64,000 nucleotides of DNA from Calvatia gigantea (GCA_025093985.1 JACAAK010000001.1:1798001-1862000), one strand, 5' to 3'. Numbered from the stretch's first letter, positions 10,765-22,531 are shown. Notes: a model not told the origin generated them from the letters alone. Program-made: numbers and translations.

Positions 10765-11917
10765 ATGAGCTTGAACCCAGACAAATACAGAGAACCAAAC
10801 CTCAAAGTCACAGACGATAAATCAGAAACATTAGATAAAGAAGAAACAGGGAACCTTGAAGTACTTGCAGAACCAGTAGAACACAATGAACCTAGAGTAA
10901 ACCCAACAGGAGAAGAAAAAGTACTATCAGAACTTCTAAATGAACTTGACTTAGCAGAAGAAGAATTAACATACCAGGAGAACCCAGCACAAGAACAGAA
11001 GGGATCAGACTCAGATGAATCAAGCTCAGAAGAAACAGAAACAAACTCAAGCACTGACTCAGGCATGACTGACAACACTGTAGTACTCACAACTGCACCA
11101 AGTGGGAAAGGTTTAGTACTAGACCCAGGGTTTTTCAATAGAACTCACACCGAGTTTGATGATTGGTGAAGGGCCATGACACTCTTCATGAAATTCAACA
11201 AAATTAGCATGGCAGATGACAAAGCCATAGCAGTCCTAGCCAGGCTGTGAGGAGGGACAGCAGGAGCTTATGCAGCCATGAAGGTGCCACAAATCTTAGA
11301 TGGAGAGGACTCAGTAGACTGGAAGGTGTTTTCTGAGGATTTTAGAAAAACCTTCTCTGACGACACTTCCAATAGCAAGGCAGAATGGCAGATCAAAAAA
11401 TTCAAACAGGGAAACAAAAACACAGCCAACTACCTAATCAAGTTTGAAGTCCTAAAGGGCAAAAACAAACAGTAAACATGCAATATTCCTGCTCAAGAAG
11501 AATGTTAGGCAGGACATTATCCACACTATCACGGGTTACCCATCTAGTGCCAGGCTGAACACCTATACAGAATGGACAGAAGCCATTCTCACTATCAGAC
11601 AAGGATACAAAGCATCTGAATATTGAGGAGACAGAAAAACCAGCACTAGAACAACATATGGAGGAATGGGTGAACCCATGGAGATAGGAAGCAGATGCCA
11701 CATTTTCAATGCCAAAGGAAAACCCAAATGCTATAATTGTGGCATCTTTGGACACATGGCCAAGGATTGCAAAAAACCCAAAGGGTTAACTTGCTACAAT
11801 TGTGGGAAGACCAGCCACATAGCAAAGACATGCACTACACCCAAAAAGGTGCAAATCTGTGGAATAGAAAAAGCCGAGGCAGAGGAGAAGAAGGATTTTT
11901 CTGAGGACTCTAAGTAG
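10765..11917 (+). pseudogene. Element A gag (broken)
   Basis: It is homologous to the G1 gag throughout: acidic N-terminus MSLNPDKYREPNLKV, capsid region FDDW...KFNKI, and two CCHC knuckles (CYNCGIFGHMAKDC, CYNCGKTSHIAKTC) at about 11730-11830. A TGA at 11167-11169 replaces a tryptophan, another TGA at about 11248 replaces the arginine of LRGG, and a frame change lies between 11475 and 11666. The T5 run at 11896-11900 and the stop at 11915-11917 keep the same spacing as in G1, B and D. Confidence 0.9.
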
Positions 11918-13520
11918 GCACTGCCTTGAGAGTCAAGAAACTTGTATCTAGGATATTAGACAAATTTTATACAATTCCTCAGAGATGAAAGTACAAATTA
12001 AACCTAAAAAGCAACATACACACAAAGGGAAAAAGGGTTACAGTGAACACAATTGTGGACTCAGGGTATACCACCAGCAGCATTAGCAAGAAACTAGTCA
12101 ATGAAGAAAATATCCCAACATGAAAACTAGAGCAACAAATCTTGGTACTAAATACAGATGGAACCCCAAACCAAGGAGAAAAAGTAATGGAAATGGCAAC
12201 CATCAAAATAGATATTCAGGGACACCAGGAAAAAATCGAGGCATTAGTTGTACAGCTATAAGACCAGGTGGAAACATTTCTGGGCCATGATTGGCTAGTC
12301 AAACATAACCCAGAGGTAGATTGGAACACTGGAGAAATCAAGTTTACCCAGTGCCTGCCAGACTGCCAATTTCCCCATCAGAACATTTGTATTACAGACA
12401 AAATGCAGAGCATGGCCATCATGAAAGACCTATGGGAAGAAGAGGAAGAACTGGACCCAACCAAACCAGAAGACCTACTGGATTATGTATGGCTATTCAC
12501 CCATTTATTCAACAAGACAACCTTCAACAAACTTCCAGAGTGGACAGAATGGGACTACAAGATAATCCTAACTGAGGATACCCCCAAAGAAATAAATGCA
12601 GGAACATATAACATGACAATCAAGAAACAGGACAAACTCTGAACTTTCATCAAGGAAAACCTAGAATCCAGATGGATAAGACCATCAAAATTCCCATATG
12701 TGGCACCCACCTTCTTTATTCCAAAGAAGGATAGATCTAAATGACTAATACAGGAGTATCAGCAGCTGAACAACATAGTGGTTAGAGACAAAACCCCACT
12801 ACCAAGGATCAGAGAAGATTGACAAACTAGGGAAGGCAAAATATTTCAATAAACTAGACATTATTTGGGGATACAACAACATCAGAATCAAGGAGGGAGA
12901 TGAATGAAAAGCAGTGTTCCTCACAAATGAAGGGCTCTTCAAGCCAATGGTCATATATTTTGGACTAAGCAACTCACCCAGAACCTTCTCTTATATGATG
13001 ACAAGCATCTTCTGTGACCTACTACAAAACAGTGACATCGTGAACTACATGGATGATTTCACAATACCCAGTGATACAAAGAAACAATTACAGGAATGAA
13101 CCATACAATTTCTAGAATGGACAAACCAATATAACCTATGCTTTAAACATTCTAAATGCATATTTGATGTAGAAGAGATTCCAATGTTAGAGGTCAAAGT
13201 AGGACATGGAAAAATCAAAATGGAGGAAGGAAAAGTCAAATCAGTATGAAACTGGCCCAAACCCAAGAACACAAAAGGAGTGGAATGGTTCCTCGGCTTT
13301 GCTAACTACTATCAATGCTTCATCAAAAACTTCAGCAAGATCACAGGACTACTGAACAAGCTCAAGGGGGCAATCACATGGGAATGGAACACAAAGCACC
13401 AAGCAGCATTCGATGAACTGAAAAGATGCATCACCAAAGAACCTACCTTGACACTACCACAAAAACAAGGACAATTCTAGGTGGAGGTAGATGCATCAGA
13501 CTACATATTAGGAGGAGTGT
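11880..13520 (+). pseudogene. Element A pol, first part: protease, RT, start of RNase H
   Basis: It lies in the -1 frame relative to gag. The protease region has VDSGYTTSSIS near 12055, followed by LGHDWLVKHNPEVDW (about 12280). RT contains FIPKKD at about 12718, YFGLSNSPRTFSYMM at about 12955 and the catalytic YMDD at about 13050. Stops include TGA at 12640-12642 and in-frame TAG and TGA codons around 12745 and 12905. A short deletion near 12815 shifts the frame. It is interrupted at 13521 by element B and resumes at 20630. Confidence 0.88.
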
Positions 13521-13829
13521 TGTTATGAGTTTCCACCGATCATAACGCATTCCGTGCCATTCTACATTCCTAACTATCTGCGTACCTGTTCCGGTTATTC
13601 TAGTCCAGCGTTCTCCGAAAGATATGACTCGTACCAACTACCACGCCTTGACCGGACGTTTCATGTAGTTACTCCATCCATTCAACTGGATGCTCCTTTC
13701 TGTATTTAAGCGTACATACACCCTACTGTATTCGGTACGCTTAACCACCTTCTGTTCTCTTTCCCTTACTCGCCCTCAAGACTTAGCCAGAGCTGCAACC
13801 TGAGGTCTAAACCGACTAAGGTCGTAACA
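13521..13829 (+). repeat. Element B 5' LTR
   Basis: It runs TGTTATGAG...GTCGTAACA, 309 bp. The TATA-like box TATTTAAG is at 13703-13710. The sequence ACGCTTAACCA (13737-13747) starts 34 nt after the start of the box, a normal distance for a Pol II transcript start. Confidence 0.95.
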
Positions 13830-13831
13830 TT

Positions 13832-13842
13832 TGGTTAAGCGT
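13832..13842 (+). other. Element B primer-binding site, self-priming type
   Basis: TGGTTAAGCGT lies 2 nt after the LTR and is the exact reverse complement of 13737-13747. Confidence 0.75.
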
Positions 13843-13910
13843 CACCACCTCACCTTGCAAGAAATAGAGTTGGAAAAGACTCGAACCACGACAAACCCAG
13901 GAGCCATTAT

Positions 13911-15064
13911 ATGAGCTCGAACCCCGACGAATTCCGAGAACCCCAGCTCGAAGTCACAGACAACGAGCTCGAAACAGACAGTGAAACCGACTCATCGGAC
14001 AAAGAAGCAGAGAACCCTGAAGTACCTGCACCAGAAACGGTTGTAACAGACAATGAACCCGGAGACACTACACAAGGAGTAAACCCAACAGGAGTAGAAA
14101 CAATTATATCAGAACTCTTCAATGAACTCGACATACAGTAGCAGAAGAACAGTTAGGACAACCAGAGAGCCAAGACACCGAAACAGAATCAGAATCGGGA
14201 AATTCAGAAATGACGGACAATACTGCGCCCGCCACAGCACCTAGTACAAAGGGACTCGTACCCAACCCAGGGTTCTTCGATGGAACCCGAACTAAATTCG
14301 ACGACTGGTGGAGAGCCATGACACTCTTCATGAAATTTAACAAAGTTGCCATGGCAGACGACAAAGCCATAGCAGTCTTAGCCAGACTGAGGGGAGGAAC
14401 AGCAGGAGCATATGCAGCAATGAAAGCACCACAAATTCTGGAAGGAGAAGACTCTGTGGACTGGAAAGTCTTTGCCGAAGAATTCAAACAAACCTTTTTG
14501 GATGATGCCATGAACGCAAAGGCAGAATGGCAGATCGAAAAATTCAAACAAGGAAATAGGAACACGGCCAACTACCTCATCGAATTTGAAGTACTGAAAA
14601 ACAAGGCGAAAACCGACAACTGACACGCCATGTTCCTGTTGCGAAAAAACACCCGACAAGACATTATCCACACCATCACAGGCTACCCTCCAGCCGCTCG
14701 ACCCGACATGTACCCAGAATGGAAGGAGGCCATACTAGCAGTTGGACAAGGATACGAAGCATCTGAATACCGAGGAGATAAGAAAACTAACTCGGGAACT
14801 ACTTATGGAGGAATGGGAGAACCTATGGAGATAGGAAACAGGCGACATGTGTTCAATGCAAAAGGGGAACCCAAGTGTTACAACTGCGGGATATTCGGAC
14901 ACATGTCCAAAGACTGCAAAAAGCCCAAAGGATTAACATGCTACAACTGCGGCAAAATCGGACACATAGCCAAAGCATGCACCGCACCAAAGAAAGTACA
15001 GATCCGAGCAATAGATGAAGCAAAACCAGAAGAACACCAGGATTTTTCCGGAGACTCCAAGTAG
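13911..15064 (+). pseudogene. Element B gag with 5-bp footprint and one stop
   Basis: It is homologous to the G1 gag over its whole length. The span is 1154 nt, which is 1149 nt (the G1 length) plus the 5-bp insertion at 14134-14140. The insertion puts a TAG at 14139-14141. A second lesion is TGA at 14621-14623, where G1 has CGA (TDNRHAM). The capsid (FDDWWRAMTLFMKF) and both CCHC knuckles (about 14880-14975) are preserved. The T5 run at 15043-15047, 14 nt before the stop codon, is the candidate -1 slip site into pol. Confidence 0.93.
14134..14140. other. Probable Tc1/mariner excision footprint in B gag
   Basis: The sequence is GACATACAGTAGCAG where G1 has GACATAGCAG. The 5 extra bases turn one TA into TA-CAG-TA, matching the CAG terminus of the mariner at 56489. 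The gag length otherwise agrees exactly with G1. Confidence 0.75.
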
Positions 15065-18000
15065 GCGCTACCTCGAGAGTCAAGAAACTTGTATCTAGGA
15101 TATCAGAAGAATATTACACGATTCCTCAGAAATGAAAGTGCAAACTAAACCTAAAAGGGAAAATCCAAACCCTGACAAAAAGGATAACAGTAAACACTAT
15201 AGTCAACTCGGGATGCACCACCAGCAGCATCAGCAAAAGACTGGTAGACGAAGAAAAAATCCCCACAGAAAAATTAGGACAAGAAATCACGGTACTTAAC
15301 GCAGATGGCACAACAAACCAAGGGGGAAAGGTCATGGAAAAGGCAACTATACAGATGGAAATCAAAGGACACAAAGAGACAATCGAAGCGTCGGTCGTAC
15401 AACTCCAAGACAGAGCAGAAGTATTCCCAGGACACGACTGGCTCATCAAACACAACCCGGAAGTAAACTGGCGAACAGGAGAAATAAAGTTCAATCGATG
15501 CCCAAAGGACTGCAAAGTCCCACACCAAAGCATCCAGGTAACAGACAAAATCCGAAGCATGGCCACCACCGAGGACATATGGGAAGAGGAAGAAGAACCC
15601 GACCCCACCAAACCATCAGACCTACCGGACTACGTATGGCCATTCACACATTTATTCAACAAAACTACATTCGACAAGCTACCCGAACAAACAGAATGGG
15701 ACCATGAGATAATCCTAACAGAAGACGCACCCAAGGAAATCAATGCGGGAACTTACAACATGATGATCAAGGAACAAGACGAGCTCAAGACATTTGTTAA
15801 AGAAAACCTCGAATCAGGACGAATATGACCATCGAAATCACCATACGCTGCGCCCACCTTTTTCATTCCAAAAAAGGATGGCTCAAAACGACTCATTCAA
15901 GATTACCGACGGTTGAATAATGTAGTCATCAAGGATAAAACACCGCTGCCTTAGATCGGAGAGGTCATTGACAAATTAGGAAAAGCCAAATATTTCAACA
16001 AACTGGACATTATTTGGGGCTACAACAACGTCTGAATCAAAGAAGGAGATGAGTGGAAAGCAGCCTTCCTAACCAACGAAGGGCTATTTGAACCTACAGT
16101 AATGTTCTTCAGTCTTAGTAATTCACCGGGAACGTTCTCAAGAATGATGGCGAGCATCTTCCAAGACCTGTTACGCGACGGAGATATAGTAAACTATATG
16201 GACGACTTCGCAATTCCGGGAGACACCAAAGAGCAATTACGAGAACGAACAATCCAATTCCTAGAAAGAGCAGCCGAACACAACCTGTGCTTCAAACGAT
16301 CCAAATGCATCTTCGACGCCAAAGAAATCCCAATGCTAGGAGTAACAGTAGGACACGGACGCATTGAAATGGAGGCCGAAAAGGTAAAATTGGTACGAGA
16401 ATGGCCCCAACCGCACAACAAGAAAGGAATAGAAAGATTCCTTGGTTTCGCCAACTACTACCACCGATTTATAAAAAACTTCAGCAAGATAGCAGCCCCA
16501 TTGAACAAACTAAAAGGATCAGAGGAGTGGGAATGGAAAGAAGAACAACAATCTGCATTTAACGAACTAAAACAACGAATCACAGAAGAACCCACCCTAA
16601 CACTACCCCAGAGAAAAGGTCAATTCCGGGTAGAAGTCGATGCATCGAACTATGCACTAGGGGGAGTACTCTCACAAGAACAACATTCGAAATGGCATCC
16701 AATCACATTCACGTCCCACACACTATCACCAGCAGAACGAAATTATGAAATCTACGACAAAGAACTATTGGCCATCATGCATGCACTAAAGGAATGGCGA
16801 CACTACCTACTAGACGCAGAAGAGAAATTCGAAATCTGGACTGACCATGAAAACCTGAAATACTACAGGGAACCCCAAAAACTAAATGGCCGACAAGCAA
16901 GATGGTACCTACAGTTACAAGACTATGACTTCACACTGCGCCACATACCAGGGAAAACAAATACAAAAGCGGACCTCCTCTCCAGAATCTACCAAGAGCC
17001 AGAACAGGAGGAAGAGAAACTAGTCACCATGATCCGAGACACTTGGCTAACAAACGAAAAAGACGACGAACCATCAGAAGGGACCATCTTACTCCGCGCC
17101 GAACTATTTATGGAACCCACCCTCAAGGAACAAATCAAGACCAACAAAGGACGAGAAACAGCCATCATCCAAAAAATACGTGACCAAGACCCTGACATCA
17201 CCGAACACGACGGAATAATCTACAAAAATGCCAGCATGTATGTACCACCCGAACCGGCACTCAGAGAAGAAATACTACACCAATACCATGACGCCCCTGA
17301 CGCAGGGCACCCGGGACAACATCGAATGATCGAGTTGGTGACCAGAGATTACTGGTGGCCAGCAATCTGAACGGACGTTCAAAAGTACATCAGAGGATGC
17401 CAGAGTTGCCAACGAAATAAGCCACGCAAGACACCTCTGAAGACACCTCTGCACCCGCTCCCCATCCCCAATGGTCCATGGGAAGAAGTGAGCATCGACC
17501 TCATTGGGCCACTGCCCGAATCAGAGGGAAAGGACGCTATCCTAGTCATTGTCGACCGGTTCTCAAAAATGATACGACTCATAGCAACAAGGACGGATGT
17601 TTCCTCAAAAGAACTAGCACAGCACTACCGGGACGAAATATGGAAGCTACATGGAATGCCGAGGAAAGTCCTTAGTGACTGAGGACCACAGTTTGCGTCC
17701 GAATTCACCGGTGAACTGTTCAAAGGGCTAGGGATAGAATGAAACCTGTCAACGGCCTATCACCCACAGACCGACAGACAAACGGAAAGGATTAACAGAG
17801 AAGTCGAAACATACCTGAGGATATACTGCAACTACGACCAAAACGACTGGGCGAAATGGCTACCCATGGCCGAATTCCAATACAACGACAAGAAGCACAC
17901 CAGCACTCAGATGACACCATTCTACCTAAACTACGGCAGACACCCCTGGAAAGGAAAGGAAAACGGAACGACAAACAACCCTAGCAGTACGGAGTTCCTA

Positions 18001-18600
18001 AAACAACTCCAAAACGCAAGAAACAACGCCACTTCCGCACTACGATCATATCAAGAAAAGATGAAACAGACACATGATAACAGCAAAATGAACACAAGGA
18101 CATACCAGATCAACGATGAAGTATGGTTAGAAAACACCAACATCCATACCAATCAGTCATCAAAGAAGCTAGGCCAAAAAAGGTATGGGCCTTTCCAAAT
18201 TAAGGAAAAAATAGGGGAAGTGGCATATCGGCTGGCGATACCAGAAGGATGGGCCATCCACGATGTATTCAACGAACAGCTGCTAACCCCGGCACAGAAA
18301 ACATCATTCCACATCCAGAAAGAAGCACCAGCGCCTGAACCAATGATCATCAACAATGAAGAGGAATACGAAGTAGAAGAAGTCCGAGGAAAACGACGAA
18401 AAGGAAGGGGATATCAATTCCTTATACACTGGAAAGGATACAGCAATGAAGAAGATATGTGGACAGCGGAATCAAACTTGCAAAACGCCCGAGATGCAAT
18501 AGCGGAGTACCACAAAAGGCATCCGGAGGATACCTATAAAAAGGGGGGCAAGAAATCCAGAAAAACATCAGCCAAGTCAACCCCCAGACAAAGATACTAG
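15040..18600 (+). pseudogene. Element B pol: PR-RT-RNase H-IN-chromodomain, seven C-to-T stops
   Basis: One frame, -1 relative to gag, runs without frameshift to the TAG at 18598. Premature stops are TGA at 15133, 15826, 16033, 17368, 17680 and 17740 and TAG at 15952. Each is explained by one C-to-T change (CGA or CAG). Domains are protease near 15200 with VNSGCTTS (the catalytic Asp is now Asn), RT with YMDD at about 16197, RNase H (VDASNYALGG, about 16640), integrase zinc region (HQYHDAPDAGHPGQHR...CQSCQRNK), integrase core (SIDLIGP, SD-GPQF, INREVE), and a chromodomain at about 18360-18510 (VEEVRGKRRKGRGYQFLIHW). Chromodomains of this group usually target histone H3K9-methylated chromatin. 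Confidence 0.93.
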
Positions 18601-18606
18601 CCAAAC

Positions 18607-19593
18607 ATGTCCTCCCAAGCCAACCGTATCTCTATCAACTCTCTCGTCCACCCCAACCCGACCACGATCTCCTCAGTCCCCCTCCCGAAGCCAGGCAATA
18701 ACCACGCACCCGCACCCCAAGGTACCCGTTACAACCTCACAACCACCCCGTCCCCAGCACAAGGACTCCTCGAGACCCTCCTCAAAGATGTCAACAAAGC
18801 TACAAATGACGAAGTAGAAACAATCACGACCCAAAACAAATGACTCGCAGTAAACTGCCACATCACTCTCGCCACCGCTTGCATCACCTTCGCGGACATG
18901 TATGCCGGGTTCACCAATGCATTGTCCTCCACAAGCCAGCATATCCCCGCCATCTTCCGCGCATTAGAATTATCCACCCTTACACCCAGTGAACAAAACC
19001 GGGTCCACAGTCTTCAGAGTCGCGTTGACCTCGCTTTAGAGGTATTCAACCACCTCGATATCGCCGACATCTTTTTAGAACTCGCAGATGTCGCTATGAA
19101 CCTACTAGGACGCGATAAAACCACAGAAGATCCAGACATTGATCAACTTGTTACACGCATCGGAATCACTCTCGCCGACCTACACACCACCATCCGTTCC
19201 CCACCAGCCAAACGAGCAGATACGCCCATGGACGAAGAAACCACCGTCTCAATGAAGGAGGAAGTCAACGCACTCCGACGATTCATAAAGACCATCACCC
19301 CACCGCAGATCGTATCGGTTTTTCTCCCACCAGCAAGATTCCGCAGTGTACTACCAGGCCAAGAAAAGGACCAACATTATTGGAAAGCGATAGTCAAGAG
19401 TTACTGGGACAACTCAACTGTCACCGAGTTCCCCTTCAACGGAGTCCCAGTCCCTATCCGTCAAGATGGCTGCAGCCACTTGCCCGTCTTCTTCGCACGC
19501 TCCAACGAAGGGAAGTACCTCATCAGAGCCACCAAGAAAGCCCTCGCCGCCGCCGTAGTCAATGGAGAGTTCGATGAACTTCCTGAGACATGA
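18607..19593 (+). pseudogene. Element B ORF3, unrecognised protein, one internal TGA
   Basis: It starts 6 nt after the pol stop and runs about 328 codons, with a TGA at 18841-18843. I do not recognise the family. The first ~80 residues are Ser/Pro-rich (APAPQGTRYN, SPAQGLLETLLKDV). A mostly helical middle follows (LATACITFADMYAGFTNAL, LDIADIFLELADVAMNLLG). Next comes MDEETTVSMKEEVNALRRFI, then a C-terminal part with QEKDQHYWKAIVKSYWDN and FARSNEGKYLIRATKKAL. No signal peptide or membrane segment is visible, so it does not look like an envelope. Homologues occupy the same place in elements A and D. Function is unknown. Confidence 0.8.
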
Positions 19594-19606
19594 AGTCTAA
19601 TCGGGG

Positions 19607-19847
19607 TGTTTCGGTTATTCTAGTCCAGCATTCTCCGAAAGATATGACTCGTACCAACTACCACGCCTTGACCGGACGTTTCATGTAGTTACTCCATCCA
19701 TTCAACTGGATGCTCCTTTCTGTATTTAAGCATACATACACCCTACTGTATTCGGTACGCTTAACCACCTTCTGTTCTCTTTCCCTTACTCGCCCTCAAG
19801 ACTTAGCCAGAGCTGCAACCTGAGGTCTAAACCGACTAAGGTCGTAA
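19607..19847 (+). repeat. Element B 3' LTR, first partial copy
   Basis: It matches the LTR from TGTTTCGG to GTCGTAA, lacking about 75 bp at its start and the final CA. It shares diagnostic bases with the copy at 20351 (AGCATTCTCC, AAGCATACA) and not with the 5' LTR. The two pieces are therefore duplicates of one 3' LTR. Confidence 0.9.
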
Positions 19848-20347
19848 GGAAGAACTGGACCCAACCAAACCAGAAGACCTACTGGATTATGTATGGCTAT
19901 TCACCCATTTATTCAACAAGACAACCTTCAACAAACTTCCAGAGTGGACAGAATGGGACTACAAGATAATCCTAACTGAGGATACCCCCAAAGAAATAAA
20001 TGCAGGAACATATAACATGACAATCAAGAAACAGGACAAACTCTGAACTTTCATCAAGGAAAACCTAGAATCCAGATGGATAAGACCATCAAAATTCCCA
20101 TATGTGGCACCCACCTTCTTTATTCCAAAGAAGGATAGATCTAAATGACTAATACAGGAGTATCAGCAGCTGAACAACATAGTGGTTAGAGACAAAACCC
20201 CACTACCAAGGATCAGAGAAGATTGACAAACTAGGGAAGGCAAAATATTTCAATAAACTAGACATTATTTGGGGATACAACAACATCAGAATCAAGGAGG
20301 GAGATGAATGAAAAGCAGTGTTCCTCACAAATGAAGGGCTCTTCAAG
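19848..20347 (+). repeat. 500-bp identical copy of element A RT region
   Basis: This segment corresponds to 12444-12943 of element A, and I found no mismatch by eye, including the same internal stops. It lies between two partial B LTR copies, in the same orientation as A. Confidence 0.93.
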
Positions 20348-20350
20348 TAT

Positions 20351-20624
20351 TGTTATGAGTTTCCACCGATCATAACGCGTTCCGTGCCATTCTACATTCC
20401 TAACTATCTGCGTACCTGTTTCGGTTATTCTAGTCCAGCATTCTCCGAAAGATATGACTCGTACCAACTACCACGCCTTGACCGGACGTTTCATGTAGTT
20501 ACTCCATCCATTCAACTGGATGCTCCTTTCTGTATTTAAGCATACATACACCCTACTGTATTCGGTACGCTTAACCACCTTCTGTTCTCTTTCCCTTACT
20601 CGCCCTTGAACTAAGGTCGTAACA
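20351..20624 (+). repeat. Element B 3' LTR, second partial copy
   Basis: It begins with the true LTR start TGTTATGAG and ends TCGTAACA, followed by the target duplication AGTGT. It has an internal deletion near 20606, where the CGCCCTCAAG...ACCGACTA stretch is replaced by a few bases. Confidence 0.9.
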
Positions 20625-20629
20625 AGTGT

Positions 20630-22525
20630 GTCACAGTTACAGGAAAATAAATGGCACCTGATCACGTTCACATCATGAACACTCTTGCTAGTGGAACACA
20701 ATTATGAAATCTATGACAAGAAACTACTGGCTATTGTACATGCCCTAAAAGAATGGAGACACTACTTGTTAGATGCCAAAGAAAAGTTCAAGATCTGGAT
20801 AGACCACGAAAACCTAAAATACTACAGGGAGCCACAAAAACTAAATGGATGACAGGCCCAGTGGTATCTATGATTATAGGACTACAACTTCATCCTATGA
20901 TATGTGCCTGGAAAAACCAATATGAAGGCCAACCTGTTATCCTACATACACCAAGTACCAGAAGTGGCAGAAGACAAGCTAGTCACCATGATCAAAGAAA
21001 GCTGGCTACAATCAAAAAGTACTGATAGTACAATACTATTGCAGGCTGAACTGTTCCTGGAGCCAACATTTCTAGAAAAGATATGAGAGAAGCCCCAAAG
21101 GGAAACACCAGTCATTACCAAACTATGAAAAGATGGATCAAACTTCACTGAAGACAATGGAGTGGTATACAAAGGGAATAGTGCATACATGCCTCCAGAT
21201 CCAAAATTACAGGAAGAAATCCTCCAGCAATACCATGATGCCCCCAATGTGGGACACCCAGGACAACATAGGATGATAGAACTAATCACCCATGATTATT
21301 GGTAGCTAACCATATGAAAGGACATAAAAAGATACATCTGGGGCTACCAGACATGTCAAAGGAACAAGCCAAGGACAATGCTGCTCAAGTCACCACTACA
21401 CCCCCTTCCAGTACCAAATGGCCCATGGAAAGAAATTAGCATTGACATGATTGGACCAAAGATGTGATACTAGTCATTGTCAACTGTTTCACAAAAATAA
21501 TATGACTTATAGCAACAACAATAGACATTACATCTGAAGATGTCACACAGATCTATCGAGATGAAATATAGAAGCTACATGGATTGCTGAGGAAAGTACT
21601 GAGTGACCACAGACCCTAGTTCACATCAGAATTCACAAAAGAGTTGTTCAAGGGGCTTGGTATAGAGCACAACCTGTCAATGGTATATCATCCACAGACT
21701 GATGGGCAAACTGAATACATCAACATAAAAGTAGAAACCTACATCTGCCTGTACTGCAACTATAAACAGAATGACTGGGCTGACTGGCTGCCAATAGTGG
21801 AATTCCACTATAATGACAAACAATATGGAGGGACAGGGGAAATACCATTTTTCCTCAACTACAGAAGGCATCCATGGAAGGGAAAGAATGGCAAGACAAC
21901 AAACAATCCCACAGCCACAGAATTCCTGAAATGCCTACAGAATGCCCAAGCTAATGCCTTGTCAGCACTATGACTGTATCAGGAAAAGATGAAATAACAG
22001 TATGACAATAGTAAGCTCCATATTAGAATATACCAAATCGGTGACAAAGTGTGGATTGAAAATACAAACATTTATACCAATCAGACATCAAAGAAGCTAG
22101 GCCAAAAGCAGTATGGACCTTTCCTTATTAAGGAAAAGATAGGAGATGCCACATATTGGCTTGACCTGCCAGTTGGATGGGCCATCCACAATGTTTTTAA
22201 TGAGCAGCTCTTGACACTAGCACACTAAGCTGAGTTCCCAAGCCAAAGGGAAGCACCAGTGCCAGGCCTGGTAATCATCAACAACAAAGAAGAATATAAA
22301 GTAGACGAGATCCAAGGATAACAAAAGTATGGATGGGGCTATCAATTCTTAGTACACTGGAAAGGCTATAGCAATGAAGAATATATATGGACTATGGAGT
22401 CCAATCTAGGAAATGCAAGAGAAGCCATACAGGACTACCTAAACAGGCATCCAGAGGATATCCATAAAAAAGGGGGCAGAAAACTCAGAAAACCCAGAAA
22501 ATCATGCAACAACTTAACCAGCTGA
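20630..22525 (+). pseudogene. Element A pol, second part: RNase H, integrase, chromodomain
   Basis: It continues element A after the B insertion. Recognisable pieces are RNase H (YEIYDKKLLAIVHALKEW near 20710), integrase zinc region (HDAPNVGHPGQHRMIEL near 21235), integrase core (SIDMIGP, ITSEFTKELFKGLGIEHNL near 21640), and the GPY-type region (YGPFLIKEKIGDATYWL near 22110). The chromodomain lies at about 22280-22440 (YQFLVHWKGYSNEEYIW). Many stops and a deletion in the core (near 21455) are present. The pol stop TGA at 22523-22525 precedes ORF3 by 6 nt. Confidence 0.87.
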
Positions 22526-22531
22526 ACAAAC

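Larger units (their letters stand above)
13521..20624 (+). mobile_element. Ty3/gypsy element B inside element A
   Basis: The 5' LTR is at 13521-13829 and the outer end of the 3' LTR at 20624. The target duplication AGTGT is present on both sides (13516-13520, 20625-20629). The element includes gag, pol, chromodomain and third ORF. Its 3' LTR is present as two incomplete pieces (19607-19847 and 20351-20624) separated by a 500-bp copy of element A. LTR differences seen are all transitions at CpG sites. Pol keeps a single frame with seven stops. Confidence 0.93.

Noticed and set aside
18607..19593. ORF3 as a retroviral-type envelope
   Set aside because: No signal peptide, membrane anchor or cleavage-site pattern is visible in any of the three copies.
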